From Eggerthellaceae bacterium (lineage in GTDB: Bacteria > Actinomycetota > Coriobacteriia > Coriobacteriales > Eggerthellaceae): DNA of 64,000 nt. A program made the position numbers and the translations under genes. The stretch lies in contig CAJTDS010000009.1 in the NCBI GenBank assembly GCA_910575165.1, positions 50,127 through 114,126 on the forward strand, written 5' to 3'. The notes below the pieces were generated by a model that did not search any database, was not told the DNA's origin, and saw nothing but the letters and a program-made list of their open reading frames with translations. Shown here piece by piece: positions 1 through 8,804 of the stretch. The stretch's first letter is position 1; the number at the start of each line of letters is the position of its first letter.

Positions 1-1305
1 TGGGGCATCTCGGCGGTGGGCGTGCTGTGCCTGGTGCTTACCTTCTTTGCGCTCTCGCGCCTGAAGCCGCAGCTCAAAGGTGGTATCTACAGCTACGCTA
101 GTGCTGGTTTCGGCGACTTTCTAGGATTCAACAGCGCGTGGGGCTACTGGATATCGGCGCTTTTGTGCACCGTGAGCTTCTCGGCGCTCTTGTGCCAGGC
201 CCTGGCGTACTTCTTCCCGATCTTCGGCAACGGCACCAACCTGCCCTCCATCATCGCGGCCAGCGTCATCATCTGGTTCTACGTGTTCGTGGTGTCGCGC
301 GGCGTGAAGGAGGCGGCCGGTATCAACGCGGTGGTGACCATCAGCAAGATCGTCCCCATCTTCGTGGCGTTGGCGGCCATCATCTTCCTGCAGAAGTTCG
401 ACCCGGCTCTGTTCGTGGAGAACCTGACCCACGGCGCCGAGCCCGGCATGCCCTTCTTCGACCAGGTCATGAACTCCATGATGATCACCATCTGGGTGTT
501 CGTGGGCATCGAGGGCGCCGTGGCCATCTCCGGCCGCGCCAAGAAGGACTCCGACGTGGGCAAGGCCACGGTCATCGCGTTCGTCTGCGTGCTGACCATC
601 TACATGCTCATCAGCATGCTGTCCCTAGGCATTCTGCCGCTGTCCGAGCTGGCCGAGCTGCCCAATCCCCAGTTCGCTGGCGTGATGGAGGCGGCCGTGG
701 GGCAGTGGGGTGCCATCCTTATCAACTTCGGCGTGGTGCTTTCGCTGGTGGGCGCCATGCTGGGCTACACGGTGCTCTCCGCCGAGTCGCCCTTTGAAGC
801 TGCCGAACAGGGCGTGTTCGTCAAGGCCTTCGCCAAGACGAACAAGCAGGGCGCTCCCATCACCACGCTGATCGTGACCAACATCATCATCGAGGCGTTC
901 CTCATCATCATGATGTTCTCCGACAGCACCTACCGCTTCTTCTACACCCTGTCCGCGGGCATGATCCTGCTGCCGTACCTGCTGTCGGCGGCGTACTTCG
1001 CCAAGCTCGCCTTCAAGGAGAAGGGCCTGTTCGCAAGCAAGATCGGCGGCAAGATCGGCTTCTGGCGCGTGATCGCCGTCATCGGCGTCATCTACAGCTT
1101 CTTCCTGGCGTGGGCCTCGGGTGCCGTGGGCGTGACCATCATGTCGCTTCTGTACGCGCCCGGTATCGTCATGTACATCGCCGGCAAGCGCGAGCGCGGC
1201 GAGAAGTACCTGGACAACACCCGCGACCGCGTTGTGGCGGCCATCATCCTGATTGCGGCCGTGGTGTCGCTGGTGCTGCTGCTCACCGGCATCGTGGCGG
1301 TGTAA
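1..1305 (+). CDS. APC-family basic amino acid antiporter, arginine/ornithine type (5' end missing)
   Basis: Cytoplasmic-membrane amino acid exchanger. The frame is open from base 1, so the N-terminus lies outside the window; about 434 residues remain. The visible part has the amino acid-polyamine-organocation pattern: the GGIYSYA motif near the start, a GYWISAL segment, roughly ten further hydrophobic helices, and GIEGAVAISGRAKKDSDVG in the middle, typical of the ArcD/YdgI-like arginine-ornithine or lysine exchangers. Such carriers usually feed the arginine deiminase pathway, but no arc genes are visible here because the upstream side is cut. It converges on the downstream kinase gene across a shared terminator. 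Family is confident; the exact substrate pair is inference. Confidence 0.85.
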   Translation, partial: WGISAVGVLCLVLTFFALSRLKPQLKGGIYSYASAGFGDFLGFNSAWGYWISALLCTVSFSALLCQALAYFFPIFGNGTNLPSIIAASVIIWFYVFVVSRGVKEAAGINAVVTISKIVPIFVALAAIIFLQKFDPALFVENLTHGAEPGMPFFDQVMNSMMITIWVFVGIEGAVAISGRAKKDSDVGKATVIAFVCVLTIYMLISMLSLGILPLSELAELPNPQFAGVMEAAVGQWGAILINFGVVLSLVGAMLGYTVLSAESPFEAAEQGVFVKAFAKTNKQGAPITTLIVTNIIIEAFLIIMMFSDSTYRFFYTLSAGMILLPYLLSAAYFAKLAFKEKGLFASKIGGKIGFWRVIAVIGVIYSFFLAWASGAVGVTIMSLLYAPGIVMYIAGKRERGEKYLDNTRDRVVAAIILIAAVVSLVLLLTGIVAV

Positions 1306-1379
1306 GCAGGCGGCAGCTGCCATTGGTAGTGCCTGCCGAAGCGCGCAGGAGCCGCAGGCGAAAGCGTTGTGCTGAAAGA

Positions 1380-1412
1380 AAGGCGGGGCTCGGACGTACC
1401 GAGCCCCGCCTT
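1380..1412. terminator. bidirectional intrinsic terminator
   Basis: A perfect 14-bp stem (arm AAGGCGGGGCTCGG) with a 5-nt loop lies between two convergent genes. A-rich and T-rich flanks on the two sides suit termination in both directions. Confidence 0.85.
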
Positions 1413-1437
1413 CTGCGTTGGTGAGGGATTTGCTGCG

Positions 1438-2310
1438 TTAGCCCAGCAGCTGGCAGACCTGGCCGAGCAGCGGCTCGAAGGACACGCCGCGGTCGCGGAA
1501 GTGGGGTTGCTGTGCGCTGACGAGCATGGCGTCGTGCACGAACGACCCGGCGAAGTCCGCCGACTCCACCAGGTTGCGTCCGGCCATGATGCCGGCCAGC
1601 AGGCACGAGGCGTACACGTCGCCGGTGCCGTGCAGGGAATAAGGCACGTACTCGTTGGACACTTCGACAAGGTCGTAGTCAATACCAGCTACGTAGTTAT
1701 GAACTACGGATTCTCCTTCGCGCTTGATGCCCTTGAGCACCACGTTCTTCGCGCCCAGGGCCATAAGCCCCTCGATCATGCGCGCCGCCTCCGCTTCGGA
1801 GATGTCGGTGCCGTGCCATTTCTCGCCCAGGATGATGGCCGCTTCCGTCAGGTTGGGGGTGAGGATGTCGGCCTGATGCGCCAGGTCGGCCATGGCGGCG
1901 CACAGCTCGGGGGTGTAGGTGGGGTACACCTTGCCGTAATCGGCCATCACCGGGTCCACCATGCGCAGGGCGCCGGGGTAGGTGGCGTAGAGCCGGCGGA
2001 TGGTGTCCACCTGCTCGGGCGCGCCCAGGAAGCCGGAGTACACGGCGTCTATCTGCACGTCGATCTTGCTCCAGGCCGACAGGTAGTCGTCCAGGATCTC
2101 GGTGGTATCGTGCATGTACCAGCCGGGGAAGGCGGTGTGGCTGGAGAACAGCCCCGTGGGCACCGGGCACACGTCGCAGCCGGCGGCGGAGAGCACGGGG
2201 ATGGCCACGCCCAACGAGCACTTTCCGTAGCCGCACAGATCGTGGACGGCGGCAATACGGGGGATGTAGGCGCCTTCGCGCTGGTAGAGGGGTGCGGGCG
2301 ACTCGGCCAT
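1438..2310 (-). CDS. pyridoxal/pyridoxamine kinase (PdxY/PdxK-like)
   Basis: Phosphorylates B6 vitamers with ATP in the salvage route to pyridoxal 5'-phosphate; cytosolic. The 290-residue product fits the family length. Ribokinase-fold marks are an N-terminal AAVHDLCGYGKCSLG segment, the PTGLFSSHT stretch, DPVMADYGK in the middle, TPNLTEA, and a glycine-rich GTGDVYASCL anion-hole motif near the C-terminus. The ATG at 2310 was chosen because an AAAGGA ribosome site sits just upstream; an in-frame ATG 26 codons earlier lacks one. It is monocistronic and convergent with the antiporter. The distinction between pyridoxal, pyridoxamine and hydroxymethylpyrimidine kinase activity cannot be settled here. 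Confidence 0.88.
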   Translation of the reverse strand: MAESPAPLYQREGAYIPRIAAVHDLCGYGKCSLGVAIPVLSAAGCDVCPVPTGLFSSHTAFPGWYMHDTTEILDDYLSAWSKIDVQIDAVYSGFLGAPEQVDTIRRLYATYPGALRMVDPVMADYGKVYPTYTPELCAAMADLAHQADILTPNLTEAAIILGEKWHGTDISEAEAARMIEGLMALGAKNVVLKGIKREGESVVHNYVAGIDYDLVEVSNEYVPYSLHGTGDVYASCLLAGIMAGRNLVESADFAGSFVHDAMLVSAQQPHFRDRGVSFEPLLGQVCQLLG

Positions 2311-2336
2311 GGGGGTCCTTTCGACGGGGTGAACGG

Positions 2337-2378
2337 AAAAAGCTGCGCGTCCGCCGCCCGGAGGGGTTGCGGACGCGC
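2337..2378 (-). terminator. intrinsic terminator of the small membrane protein gene
   Basis: A 10-bp perfect stem (GCGCGTCCGC and its complement) is followed on the minus strand by AGCTTTTTCC. It separates the small gene at 2458-2667 from the kinase, so the kinase probably has its own promoter. Confidence 0.7.
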
Positions 2379-2457
2379 GATAGGGCAAAGCGAAGCCTTG
2401 GCTGCAGGCCGGGGCGCCAAATGGAGGCGCTATGGGCGTATGCGGGCAGCCCCGGCG

Positions 2458-2667
2458 CTACTTGGACGAATCGTCGCTGCCGTCTTCGCCTTCGTCGTCG
2501 AAGAACGTCCAGTCGTCCTCGCCTGGTTCACGGTCAACGAACTGCTTGCGCGTGCGACGCTCCATGATGACGCTGGCGATGAGGGTCAGCACCAAAACAC
2601 CGCCGATAAGGCAGCCGATGCCGGGAGCGGTTTCGAAGAGGAAGTGGTAAATGGAAGCTGCGTCCAT
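2458..2667 (-). CDS. small single-pass membrane protein, function unknown
   Basis: A 69-residue protein with one hydrophobic segment (about residues 17-35, GIGCLIGGVLVLTLIASVI), then a basic ERRTRK stop-transfer sequence and a very acidic tail (EDDWTFFDDEGEDGSDD). It is preceded by an AGAAGGA ribosome site and followed by its own terminator. The charge pattern suggests a cytoplasmic acidic tail of about 30 residues. I do not recognise a function. A partner for the neighbouring hybrid kinase is possible but unsupported. Confidence 0.75.
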   Translation of the reverse strand: MDAASIYHFLFETAPGIGCLIGGVLVLTLIASVIMERRTRKQFVDREPGEDDWTFFDDEGEDGSDDSSK

Positions 2668-2809
2668 GGTGTCCTTCTTTTTGGAGGTTAGCCTATCGGG
2701 AACGAGTATACTATGCCAAGAGGCTCCGCTTGGGCTCGCTTTCGGCGAAATCGTAACAAGTGCGAACCCCGCTGTTTACTGGAGTGCCGTCCGCAGGAAG
2801 GGATGACCC

Positions 2810-5614
2810 ATGGGGCAAAGGCGCAGTGCGTCTTCAACCGACAGCCAACTGCGCAATGCCGCTTCCTTGGCGAGTGGGAGCTCCTCTGGCATCTTCCGTA
2901 ATCTTTCTGGGGTCGAAGATCCGCGGCACAACATGATTCTAGCCGCTGTGGCAGTAGCGGCAATTCTTGCCCTGATGGCGCTCATGGTGACGCTTACCAA
3001 CTATATAGAAGATGTTCTCAGCGAAAACGCTGAACAGCAGGTGGTGTCGTTCACTGAGCAGGCCGCCTTCACTTCTGCGGGCCGTTTGGGGCTTCTGCAG
3101 GACGAGATGGAGTCAGTCCAGTTTCAAACGGACGATCTTGTGGAAGTGCAGCCGTTTCTGGCCAGCATCAAGGAAAGCTTCGGCCTGACGGGCACATGGT
3201 TCATCAGGGCCGACGGCCAAGGGGTGTCGTGGAACGGCGTATCCGCCACGGCGGAGGAGTTGACTGCAGGACTGGAAATCACGCCGCTGCCCGAGCACGA
3301 GTACGGCTACTCGCAGAACTACCTCAACCACGATGGCCAGACGGTTCGCATGGGCCGCAAGCAGCTGTTCGCCGGCGGCACGTACATAGGCGACTTCTAC
3401 CAGGAAGTGCCTCTCGTGCTGTTCACGATGCCCGACGAACTGAGTATGTTCGACGGGCGGGGGCAGTTCATGCTGATGGAGGCCGCCACAGGTGAGGTGC
3501 TGGTTGCGCCTACCACGCTGCCGGAAACAACGTTGACGCTAGGCGACTCGCTGTACGCCTACCTGGAAGACGCTATCTTCTCGAGCGAGGTTCGCTCTAA
3601 GGCCGGCGGCGGTTACGACAGCCTGTCCCTGGAATCCCTCGACGCGGAACTTTCGGGGGTTGAGAAGCTGAAGAGCCTGGTAAACGATGGCGAGTGCGGC
3701 GTGATCCGTGCGGTGATAGACGATCGGCCCAGCTACATTGCCGTGGCGCCAGTGACGGGGTCCACCTGGTACGCCTGCACCATCATTCCCGAAGAGAATC
3801 TGCGCTCGCAGACCACGGTGGTGGCCGCCACGTTCCAAGGGGTGTTTGCTGTGGTGCTGCTCAGCCTGGTGGGAACCGGTGCCGCGCTGCTGATGGCGTA
3901 CCAGCGTCGCCTCCGGTCCCGCAATGCGACGGCCACCATCGAGCTGTACGGAGCGCTTTCCGAAAGCGTCGAGATGGCTGTGAACCTGTACTCGCCTCGT
4001 GACCACGAGACCACCCATATCGTGGCGAAGGCCGACGGCGTCATCGGCTGCTCCTTCGACGAGCTTATGGCCGACCCGTCCGTAGCGGAGTCGCTGCAGA
4101 TGTCCGAAACGGGCACGGCGCTGTTCGAGCGCGTCCGCAACGACGCGGTGAAGCAGCTGGAACGGGGGGACTTCTCGATTGTGCGCCCCCACGAGAGTAC
4201 CCGCTCGTGGGTGGAGTACGCCGTGAGGCCCCTGGAGTTCGAAGGCCGCCATCAGCTGCTGATCGTGCTGCAGGACGTCACCACCGAGAAGATGATCCAG
4301 CTGTCTATGAAGGACGCCATGGAAGCCGCCGAGTCGGCCAACCGCGCCAAGACCGAGTTCCTCTCGCGCATGAGCCACGACATCCGCACCCCCATGAACG
4401 TGGTTATTGGCATGCTGCAAATCGCCGAGTCGAATATCGACAACCCGGCTAAGCTGCGCACCTGCCTTTCGAAGGTTGCCATGGCCTCCGACCAGTTGCT
4501 CGCGCTCATCAACGAGGTGCTCGACTTCTCGAAGATAGAAAGCGGCAAGATCGTGCTCGACCGGCTGCCGTTCAGCTTGGAGGCGCTCATAGGGGGAGCC
4601 GCCGACGTGGCGCGGATGCAGACCGAGGAGCGGGACCAGACCCTGGTAGTTTCCGTGGAAAACCAGATAGGGGACCGCTTCCTGAGCGACAAGGTGCGCC
4701 TGAACCAGATGCTTATGAACCTGCTGAGCAATGCGGTGAAGTACACGCCCGAAGGTGGTCGCATTGAGTTGTCGGCGTCGGTGGGGATAGAAAAGTCGGG
4801 TTACTATCCCATCACGTTCAAGGTGGCGGACAACGGCATCGGCATGTCGACGGAGTTCCAGGAGCACCTGTTTGAGCCGTTCACCATGGAAGGCCGCTCG
4901 CGGGCTCAGGGCACCGGGCTTGGCACGTCCATCGTGAAGAACATCGTCACCCTGATGGGCGGCATGATCACCGTGGAGTCCGCGGTCAATGCGGGCACCA
5001 CGTTCACGGTGCTGGTGTACCTGGCGTCGGCGGACCGCCCGGCCGATGACGCGCAGGCCGATCCGCTCGATGCGCTGCGGCTGGAGGATCTAGACGTTGA
5101 GGCGGCGCTTTCCCTGGCCCGGGAGCTGGGCGCCGAACCGGTCCCTCCCGCTGCGGAGGAGGGCGAGCAGGTGGCGGGCAGGACGCTGCTCGACGAATCG
5201 CACCTGACGTCCGATTGCGGCGCGGGCCTGCGCATTCTCATGGCTGAGGACAACGACCTGAACGCCGAGATCGCTCAAGAGCTGCTGGAATCCTACGGCT
5301 TCGCCGTGGATCGCGCGGTGGACGGCCAGGAGGCGTGCGAGCGGTTCGCGGCGGCGTCCAGGGGCTACTACGACGCGGTGCTGATGGACGTGCAGATGCC
5401 GCGGATGGACGGCTACGAGGCGACGCGCACCATCCGCTCCATGGGCCGCCCCGACGGGCGGCAGGTGCCCATCGTCGCCATGTCGGCCAACGCGTTCAGC
5501 GACGATGTGGCCGCATCGCTTGCCAGCGGCATGGACGAGCATCTCTCGAAACCCATCCAGATTAAGACCGTGGTGCTGACCGTGCTGTCGCTCGTGCAGG
5601 AGCGCAGGGTGTAG
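2810..5614 (+). CDS. hybrid sensor histidine kinase / response regulator
   Basis: A 934-residue membrane kinase. Order of parts: transmembrane helix about 42-64; a large extracytoplasmic sensor region of about 275 residues; a second helix about 342-364; a PAS-like region about 390-495; the HisKA dimerisation domain with H-box MSHDIRTPMN (phospho-acceptor His523); an HATPase domain with the N-box NLLSNAVKY near 636, then DNGIGMS and GTGLGTS; an acidic linker; and a C-terminal receiver domain starting near 808 with phospho-acceptor Asp860 (LMDVQMP) and a closing LSKP lysine. The start is set by an AGGAAGGG ribosome site. It stands alone, with no DNA-binding regulator beside it, so its output partner is unknown. 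Confidence 0.93.
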   Translation: MGQRRSASSTDSQLRNAASLASGSSSGIFRNLSGVEDPRHNMILAAVAVAAILALMALMVTLTNYIEDVLSENAEQQVVSFTEQAAFTSAGRLGLLQDEMESVQFQTDDLVEVQPFLASIKESFGLTGTWFIRADGQGVSWNGVSATAEELTAGLEITPLPEHEYGYSQNYLNHDGQTVRMGRKQLFAGGTYIGDFYQEVPLVLFTMPDELSMFDGRGQFMLMEAATGEVLVAPTTLPETTLTLGDSLYAYLEDAIFSSEVRSKAGGGYDSLSLESLDAELSGVEKLKSLVNDGECGVIRAVIDDRPSYIAVAPVTGSTWYACTIIPEENLRSQTTVVAATFQGVFAVVLLSLVGTGAALLMAYQRRLRSRNATATIELYGALSESVEMAVNLYSPRDHETTHIVAKADGVIGCSFDELMADPSVAESLQMSETGTALFERVRNDAVKQLERGDFSIVRPHESTRSWVEYAVRPLEFEGRHQLLIVLQDVTTEKMIQLSMKDAMEAAESANRAKTEFLSRMSHDIRTPMNVVIGMLQIAESNIDNPAKLRTCLSKVAMASDQLLALINEVLDFSKIESGKIVLDRLPFSLEALIGGAADVARMQTEERDQTLVVSVENQIGDRFLSDKVRLNQMLMNLLSNAVKYTPEGGRIELSASVGIEKSGYYPITFKVADNGIGMSTEFQEHLFEPFTMEGRSRAQGTGLGTSIVKNIVTLMGGMITVESAVNAGTTFTVLVYLASADRPADDAQADPLDALRLEDLDVEAALSLARELGAEPVPPAAEEGEQVAGRTLLDESHLTSDCGAGLRILMAEDNDLNAEIAQELLESYGFAVDRAVDGQEACERFAAASRGYYDAVLMDVQMPRMDGYEATRTIRSMGRPDGRQVPIVAMSANAFSDDVAASLASGMDEHLSKPIQIKTVVLTVLSLVQERRV

Positions 5615-5868
5615 GCTGCAGCGTGCGCCGCAGGTGGCGGTGTGCAGCGGTGCGCGGGCCGCTGCCGGGGTGCGCGGCCGAGTGCGGTCGGGCCTCCCCG
5701 GGGCGGTGGGGGGTGCGTTGCGGCTGTCCGGTGCGGGTCCTTTGTCGCCTTTCAGTTCGGTGACCGTTTTCCCACGGCGGCATGTCAGCCGCGCTCCTGC
5801 AATGCTTACCTGTTCGCTTTGATTCATGATGGTTGCGTATCCATCGGCGATAGCAACGGAGGTTCATC

Positions 5869-6408
5869 ATGGAGCTCAAGGATTCCCAAACCTGGAAGAA
5901 CTTCGAGACGGCGCTGAATCTGGAGTGTCGCGCCTATTGCGAGTACACGTTCTTCGGCCAGCAGGCCGGCAAGGACGGCTACACGCAGATCCAGGAGATC
6001 TTCAACGAGACGGCGGCCAACGAGCTGCACCATGCGAAGCTGCTGTACAAGAAGCTGCACGACGGCGCGGTGCCCGGCACCATGGAGAACCTGGAAGCGG
6101 CGCGGGCCAGCGAGGAAGCCGAGGGCGTAGAGGCGTACACCTCTTTCTCGAAAACCGCTTACGACGAGGGATTTCCCGAGATAGGCGAGTGGTTTGCCGA
6201 GCTGGCCAAGATCGAGATGTCCCACGAGCAGCGCTACGTGAAGCTTAAGGAGCGCATCGAGAACGACGAGGTGTTCAAGCGGGCGGAGCCGGTGGTGTGG
6301 GTGTGCACGGTGTGCGGCCATATCCATATCGGCACCGAGCCGCCGGAGGTGTGCCCGGTGTGCCAGCACCCGCGCGGCCACTTCGAGATCAAGGCCGAGA
6401 ACTACTAG
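5869..6408 (+). CDS. rubrerythrin
   Basis: A cytosolic non-haem iron peroxidase that reduces hydrogen peroxide in anaerobes, usually fed by rubredoxin. The 179-residue protein has an N-terminal ferritin-like four-helix domain with the expected glutamates (LNLECRAYCEY, ANELHHAKLL, EEAEGVE, KIEMSHEQRY) and a C-terminal rubredoxin-like iron domain with two CxxC pairs (VCTVC and VCPVC). A strong GGAGG lies before the ATG. It is monocistronic. A separate rubredoxin with a flavodiiron protein is encoded near 31.5-33.2 kb and could supply electrons (inference). Confidence 0.95.
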   Translation: MELKDSQTWKNFETALNLECRAYCEYTFFGQQAGKDGYTQIQEIFNETAANELHHAKLLYKKLHDGAVPGTMENLEAARASEEAEGVEAYTSFSKTAYDEGFPEIGEWFAELAKIEMSHEQRYVKLKERIENDEVFKRAEPVVWVCTVCGHIHIGTEPPEVCPVCQHPRGHFEIKAENY

Positions 6409-6943
6409 GGTTCGACGCCGCCGAAACGCATCGGCCCGGGATGCGCGCAGCCGATCAGCTTGCGCCCGCCCGGGCCTACATACGTTCGGGGCCGTCGATG
6501 CTGACGCTTCGGCGGTGTGGCTGCAGGTCCTTTCGAGGGGGCGGCGGATGGAAGGTTTGCCGCGTGCGCGCCCGCTGCCGCTTCGGGCGGCTACTGTTCT
6601 ATAGGCAGCCGGTGACGGCCGCCCCGGCTCCTGCAGCCGGAGACGGTCGCCCCGGCTCCTGCAGCCAGTGGCCGCCCCCCGCTCCCCCGCGCCGCCGGCG
6701 GCTGCCTCGGCCCCCCATGCAGCTGGTGCGTCCCTTTCCGGGTCTTCGGTGTAACGAAAGACGGTTATGGCAAAAAGCACTGTAACGAATGACGGTTGTG
6801 CGCGATTTTCTGTAACGAACGACGTTTGTGGCAGGTTTCGATTGCCATAAACGTCATCGGTTACATCGGCTGGCAGTAGGAGGCAGGCCGGCTGCGCCAG
6901 CGGCTGCTGGCGAACGAGTTTCTCGTGAGGGGGAAATCCGGGC
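6409..6943. other. noncoding region with short repeats
   Basis: No supportable gene lies here. It holds a short direct repeat (a CCCCGGCTCCTGCAGCC unit twice, about 6629-6665) and the TGTAACGA repeat array annotated separately. The open frames that cross it are GC-driven and lack ribosome sites. Confidence 0.7.
6750..6865. repeat. four-copy 21-bp repeat array, three direct plus one inverted
   Basis: Copies begin at 6750, 6781 and 6811 on the plus strand (periods 31 and 30) and a fourth lies inverted at 6845-6865. The shared core is TGTAACGAnnGACG followed by a GTTTATGG-like end. The inverted copy reads TGTAACCGATGACG on the minus strand. Three helical turns between direct copies would place them on one face of the DNA, as expected for a cooperatively bound protein. 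It lies between rubrerythrin and the tRNA-Ser promoter. Function unknown. Confidence 0.8.
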
Positions 6944-6972
6944 TTGCGCCAGCGGCGGGTGGAGGGTAGAAT
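6944..6972 (+). promoter_or_regulatory. promoter of the tRNA-Ser pair
   Basis: TTGCGC and TAGAAT are separated by exactly 17 bp and lie about 40 bp before the first tRNA, giving a short leader. Confidence 0.6.
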
Positions 6973-7012
6973 ACTTGTCTGCTGCGCGAAAGTCGTAGCT
7001 GTAAGCTTGCGT

Positions 7013-7104
7013 GGAGAGATGTCCGAGCTGGCCGAAGGAGCACGATTGGAAATCGTGTATACCCCAAAAGGGTATCTGGGGTTCGAATCCCCATCTCTCC
7101 GCCA
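7013..7104 (+). tRNA. tRNA-Ser (anticodon GGA)
   Basis: The acceptor stem GGAGAGA pairs with TCTCTCC, with discriminator G and an encoded CCA. The anticodon loop TTGGAAA in a 5-bp stem (CACGA/TCGTG) gives GGA, reading UCC/UCU. A long variable arm (ATACCCCAAAAGGGTAT) marks a class II tRNA, and GGTTCGAATCC is the T-loop. Confidence 0.96.
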
Positions 7105-7133
7105 CTTTTTCAGCTAAACGGGTGGCACCCTTC

Positions 7134-7226
7134 GGAGGGGTGGCAGAGCGGTTGAATGCGGCGGTCTCGAAAACCGTTTCACCGGTAACCCCGGTGACGA
7201 GGGTTCGAATCCCTCCTCCTCCGCCA
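7134..7226 (+). tRNA. tRNA-Ser (anticodon CGA)
   Basis: The acceptor stem GGAGGGG pairs with CTCCTCC (one G-T pair), with discriminator G and an encoded CCA. The anticodon loop CTCGAAA gives CGA, reading UCG. A long variable arm (TTCACCGGTAACCCCGGTGA) marks a class II tRNA. It follows the GGA isoacceptor by 29 bp and is probably cotranscribed. Confidence 0.96.
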
Positions 7227-7242
7227 GTTTCAAAGAATGAAG

Positions 7243-7266
7243 CCCCAGGTAGCTCCTGGGGTTTTT
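7243..7266 (+). terminator. terminator of the tRNA operon
   Basis: A 7-bp stem (CCCCAGG/CCTGGGG) with a 5-nt loop is followed by five T residues, 16 bp after the second tRNA. Confidence 0.85.
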
Positions 7267-7732
7267 GCTGTCTGCGCTCGCAGGCCCGGTTTGTCGGCTG
7301 CTGGGTCTGCGGCCTGCGTTTGCCATGCCTCGGCCCTTTGCCCTCTGCCCGTTTCGTTGCCGCTGTTGCCACCGCTGCCGCCGCTGCTGCCGCTGGCGCC
7401 GCCCCATCGCTGCCCCGGGCCGGCGGAAAGCCGGTTGCGGAATGCGCCGCAGGCGTTTTCACCGGTTGTTGGCGACGGCCGTTGTGGTGGCGAGGTGCCG
7501 ACATGCAACGGTTGGCCTTGCGGAGCCGACGCGGCGCCGGTCTCTGCGGCAGCGACGCTCGGCCTTCTGTCGCAGCGCAGCGACGTCGGCTTGCGCGGTG
7601 CCGCATGCGCAAAGAAACCTGTTGCAGGTCGGCGCGGGGTCTATCGAAACGATGGCATCCCGGCTGGGCGCGTTGACCGCCGCGCCGCTTTCCTCCACAA
7701 TTCGGGGCAGCTACGCTGACGAAAGGACGAAC
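7267..7732. other. noncoding region, nothing recognised
   Basis: 466 bp of GC-rich sequence with leucine/proline-type low complexity in every frame. The long open frame that enters the following gene here has no ribosome site until 7733. No repeat or RNA was recognised. Confidence 0.6.
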
Positions 7733-8266
7733 ATGGCTGATCGCGTTGTGGAGAGCTCCGATATCGAAGTGCCCGAAATCCCCGAACTGCTTGAGAAGGT
7801 GCTGCTGTTCTGCTTGGAGGAATCCAAGGAGAAGATGCTCGCCGGCGAGGACGTCGTCCCCTTCACCGCCCTGGTGGTGAAGGAGAACCTGTTCATGGAG
7901 AACCATCCTGGCGAAACGGCCGAGCAGTGCTTCGCCTTTGCCCGCCATACGGTGGCCAACGCCCGCGGCGCCCAGGCCTACGCGCTGTGCTACGATGGCT
8001 ACCTGGAAGTGGACGACGAGGTGAAGGACTGCCTGATCGCCGAAGGCGGCATCCCCGGCGAGGAGGAGGGCTACGCGGTGGGCGTCCTGTACACCGCAGG
8101 TGAGGACGGCAAGCCCGTTTTCGAGGACGAACCGGCCTACATCGGAGCGTCGCCGAACTTCATGGAAGACCTCAAGGAGGCCGAGGCCTACACCGAGGAT
8201 GAGATTGACGAGAAGTACCTGAGCGACTGCGACGAGGGCGAGGCGGAAGCCGAGGAGCAGGACTAA
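7733..8266 (+). CDS. acidic hypothetical protein
   Basis: A 177-residue cytosolic protein with no signal or membrane segment. It is strongly acidic, ending in an Asp/Glu-rich tail (SDCDEGEAEAEEQD). The start at 7733 is supported by GAAAGGACGAAC directly before the ATG; the frame is open further upstream but only through GC-rich noncoding sequence. The core (VPFTALVVKENLFMENHPGE, then CFAFARHTVANARGAQAYALCYDG) looks like a folded domain of about 120 residues. I do not recognise the family. It is monocistronic between the tRNAs and the ribosomal operon. Confidence 0.8.
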   Translation: MADRVVESSDIEVPEIPELLEKVLLFCLEESKEKMLAGEDVVPFTALVVKENLFMENHPGETAEQCFAFARHTVANARGAQAYALCYDGYLEVDDEVKDCLIAEGGIPGEEEGYAVGVLYTAGEDGKPVFEDEPAYIGASPNFMEDLKEAEAYTEDEIDEKYLSDCDEGEAEAEEQD

Positions 8267-8722
8267 AGGCTTCGGCGACAGGGTCGAGCCAGCAAATCAA
8301 GGGGGCAGGGCGCGCGGCGCCGGCCTCCCGTAGCGGGACCGGGGGCGAGAGCTTCCGGTCCCATTTGCTTTGGAGTGCTGTTGGCAATGCGTTTGCGACG
8401 AGGTGATGTCGACGCTGCGCCCGGTGTGCGAACGTGCAATGTTTTCGAGAGAACCAGGTGCGCGCCGTGCAAGGAGGGGCGTGCAAGGGAAGTGGCAGGT
8501 GGTTAGGTTGGCTTCTGCCGGCGGAGGCCCTCTTGCAACGGCCGAGAGGGCGTGCGGACGCGCTGCCTGTCATGGAATCGCAAGGGCGTAAGGCTACCAT
8601 AGGGGGGTAAGCGGTCGGCGCGCGAGGCGTCGGCCTTGGCGGCGGAGACGGTTGGTCTTGTGTGAAGAGGGCGTGGGGTTCGGGCGCGGTGCGAGAATCC
8701 TTCGGCTTTGCGGGTGGGAGTC
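8267..8722. other. noncoding region upstream of the ribosomal operon
   Basis: No gene is supported. An 8-bp stem (GGGACCGG/CCGGTCCC, 8335-8362) followed by a weak ATTTGCTT run may terminate the preceding gene. The rest shows nothing recognisable. Confidence 0.5.
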
Positions 8723-8731
8723 TGCTAGACT
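8723..8731 (+). promoter_or_regulatory. extended -10 promoter element of rpsF
   Basis: TGC-TAGACT fits an extended -10 (TGn plus hexamer) about 75 bp before rpsF. No convincing -35 is seen. Confidence 0.4.
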
Positions 8732-8732
8732 A

Positions 8733-8784
8733 GTACGGCTAATTCCTGCCCCGGTGTATTGCCTTCACCAGCCCGGGGCCGTAC
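8733..8784 (+). promoter_or_regulatory. structured leader of rpsF, possible S6:S18 autoregulatory site
   Basis: Inside the leader, CCCCGG pairs with CCGGGG and GGTG with CACC around a short loop; GTACGGC and GCCGTAC could extend the stem. The structure ends just before the AAAGGAGGTGA ribosome site. rpsF-rpsR operons in many bacteria carry an S6:S18-binding leader, so autoregulation is plausible; the match to that motif was not tested. Confidence 0.45.
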
Positions 8785-8804
8785 AGTCCAAAGGAGGTGA
8801 GCTG

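Noticed and set aside
7265..7732. 156-codon extension of the acidic hypothetical protein
   Set aside because: Cys/Arg-rich low complexity starting inside the tRNA terminator; the internal ATG has the only ribosome site.
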